A stretch of 35,213 nucleotides of DNA. It comes from Silene noctiflora (taxonomy: Eukaryota; Streptophyta; Magnoliopsida; Caryophyllales; Caryophyllaceae). The stretch is taken from the NCBI GenBank assembly GCA_009801015.1, contig VHZZ01002183.1, positions 4,602 through 39,814 of the forward strand. The letters run 5' to 3'. The stretch's first letter is position 1. The number at the start of each line of letters is the position of its first letter. Made by a program: the position numbers and the translations under genes. Positions 33,919-35,213 of this stretch are shown piece after piece. The notes beneath the pieces are model-generated. The model was given only the letters and a program-made list of their open reading frames with translations. It had not been told where the DNA came from and ran no database searches.

Positions 33919-35130
33919 ATGGAGCAAGGATCTTCTTCTCATACTCATAGCAAGATTGACAGAGAACTGGTGAATGCTGTATGTGATCAAGTTCTGAATG
34001 CAATGCAGGCCAGGTTCAGTGGACCAGTTGATTATTCTACCGCTGTTGTCAATTTTGCAGGTAAAATACTAGATTCCAATGCTATTATTTTTCCCAAGTC
34101 AGGAAATCATGTGATAGAATGGATCTTAGATTCAGGTCCCACTAATTATATGTCTTCTCAAAGGAAATTATTCACAAATATAAGAAAATTAAAGATACCT
34201 GTTATGGTTGGGTTACCTGATGGATCAACCAAACTGGTGGACTTTGTAGGAGACATCAAGATANGTCTTAGGATTACTCTACATGAGGTCCTTTTCATTC
34301 CTGATTTCAAGCATAATTTACTTTCCATAGGAAAGTTGATATCTCATAATGGTTTGGTGACTCAATTTGATGCCAATTCCTGTGTGATACAGGACCCTGA
34401 TCACCACATCTTGGCTATAGGGCATAAAGATGGAGGTTTATACAAGTTGCAGCATCAGTTAGAGAACAATGTATCTCTTTGTCATCATGCTAGTCATAAT
34501 CAAGTTGTTGATGTAGCTACCATTAGTAGCCTAAATAAGTCTTCTAGTNTCACTGACTATCAGTGTATGCTATGTAATAGTGAGGATAGGTGTAAAGCAC
34601 ATAGTGCTATGGAGCTTGCTCATGCTCGATTAGGGCATACTTCTGCTGTAAAATTGAGACACATTACTGGTTTTAATACTACAGATTTGTAGAATTATTC
34701 TTGTGATACTTGCATTATGGCAAAATTACATAAGTTGCCTTTTGAAAGAGATCTTTCTAGGGCCACTGAGATATTTGGTCTTATTCATGTTGATCTATGG
34801 GGACCATTTAAAGTAGCATCCCTTACTAGAGATCATTATTTTCTCACAATTTTTGATGACCACTCTAGGATCACTTGGACTTTTTTGTTACAAGACAAGA
34901 CTCAAGTTAGTAAGACAGTAGAAATTTTTTATAACCAAGCCAAAACTCAGTTTGGGAAGTGTATCAAACTGGTTAGGAGTGATAATGGTACTGAAATTGT
35001 TCAGGGTTTTTGTTTGGAGTTTTTTGCTCTAAAGGGCATTGTGCATCAGAAAAGTGTACCTGGTGTTCCTCAACAAAATGGTCGTGTTGAGAGAAAGCAT
35101 AGACACCTAGTTGAAACAGCTAGGGTGATG
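33919..35130 (+). pseudogene. Copia protease and integrase region, with one stop
   Basis: An open stretch of 257 codons (33919-34692) starts after a further frame change. It contains the aspartic protease site WILDSGPTNYM, a LHEVLFIPDFKHNLLSIGKL block and a GAG-pre-integrase LAHARLGH. TAG at 34690-34692 interrupts it, but the same frame continues with the integrase zinc-binding CDTCIMAK and the catalytic residues of the DD35E core: D in HVDLWGP, D in RSDNGTE and E in QQNGRVERKH. N bases are at 34264 and 34549. The family inserts element cDNA. Similarity ends near 35130. Confidence 0.9.
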
Positions 35131-35213
35131 CGTGCCTTTTGTATGCGTTTATTCACGTGTTTGGCACGCATTTCTATTCGCTTATTTGATCATTTCATCC
35201 CATTTCCTCCCGA
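35131..35213 (+). other. Sequence unrelated to integrase at the window edge (possible nested insertion)
   Basis: After the integrase motif HRHLVETARVMRA the translation loses all copia character. The DNA (TGCGTGCCTTTTGTATGCG near 35129 onward) could be the start of another LTR element, since it begins with TG. Only about 85 bp are visible, so the class is unknown. Confidence 0.4.

Larger units (their letters stand above)
32442..35130 (+). mobile_element. Ty1/copia retrotransposon, 5' LTR through integrase, decayed
   Basis: The order is short 5' LTR, tRNA-Met primer site, Gag, protease, GAG-pre-integrase and integrase on the plus strand. The gag type (LFDGRDFINWTRGV block) and short LTR suggest an Ale-like or related copia lineage, by recollection. 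Stops and frameshifts interrupt it. Copia similarity stops about 80 bp before the window end, after HRHLVETARVMRA. Confidence 0.85.

Overview
This is a plant nuclear genomic window, about 35 kb and AT-rich. It has GT-AG introns, peroxisomal and DREAM-type nuclear genes, and many transposon relics. The proteins are eudicot-like. The short MITE ends (CTCCCTC/GTCCCGGTC-like and AGACGGAT-like) remind me of Caryophyllales/Amaranthaceae genomes, but that is a weak recollection-based inference.

Three host genes can be reconstructed completely from the sequence. (1) 3680-12609, + strand: an 18-exon AIM1-type peroxisomal multifunctional beta-oxidation protein (724 aa, C-terminal PRL peroxisome signal). 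(2) 21646-13871, - strand: an 8-exon TSO1/tesmin-like CXC protein of the TCX5/TCX6 type (587 aa, two CXC domains), a DREAM-complex DNA-binding subunit. (3) 31275-25438, - strand: a 3-exon arginine/glycine/proline-rich protein with one RanBP2-type zinc finger (363 aa), a probable RNA-binding protein. AIM1 and the CXC gene converge. From memory, the same three gene types are neighbours in Arabidopsis (At4g29010, At4g29000, At4g28990), so the window appears to be a conserved microsyntenic block. No functional link between the three is implied beyond linkage.

The block is framed and punctured by mobile elements. On the left (1-1761) is the 3' part of a decayed Ty1/copia element with its LTR. Upstream of AIM1 are two related Stowaway-like MITEs and other small relics. 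AIM1 intron 1 is a degenerate internal tandem repeat, and intron 2 holds a 5'-truncated RTE-type LINE tail. A Tourist-like MITE with TTA duplications sits in the third intron of the CXC gene. A longer relic of the same LINE family lies upstream of that gene. On the right (about 31745-35213) are a 64-bp minisatellite, a minus-strand copia RNase H relic, and a plus-strand copia element (short LTR, tRNA-Met primer site, Gag, protease, integrase). The plus-strand element abuts or interrupts the relic and is itself broken near 35130.

I see no tRNA, rRNA, CRISPR array or prokaryotic-type system, and no clearly new biological system. The most testable new idea is a cluster of CHR-like TTYGAA sites plus an E2F-like site at the 5' end of the CXC gene, suggesting autoregulation by DREAM.
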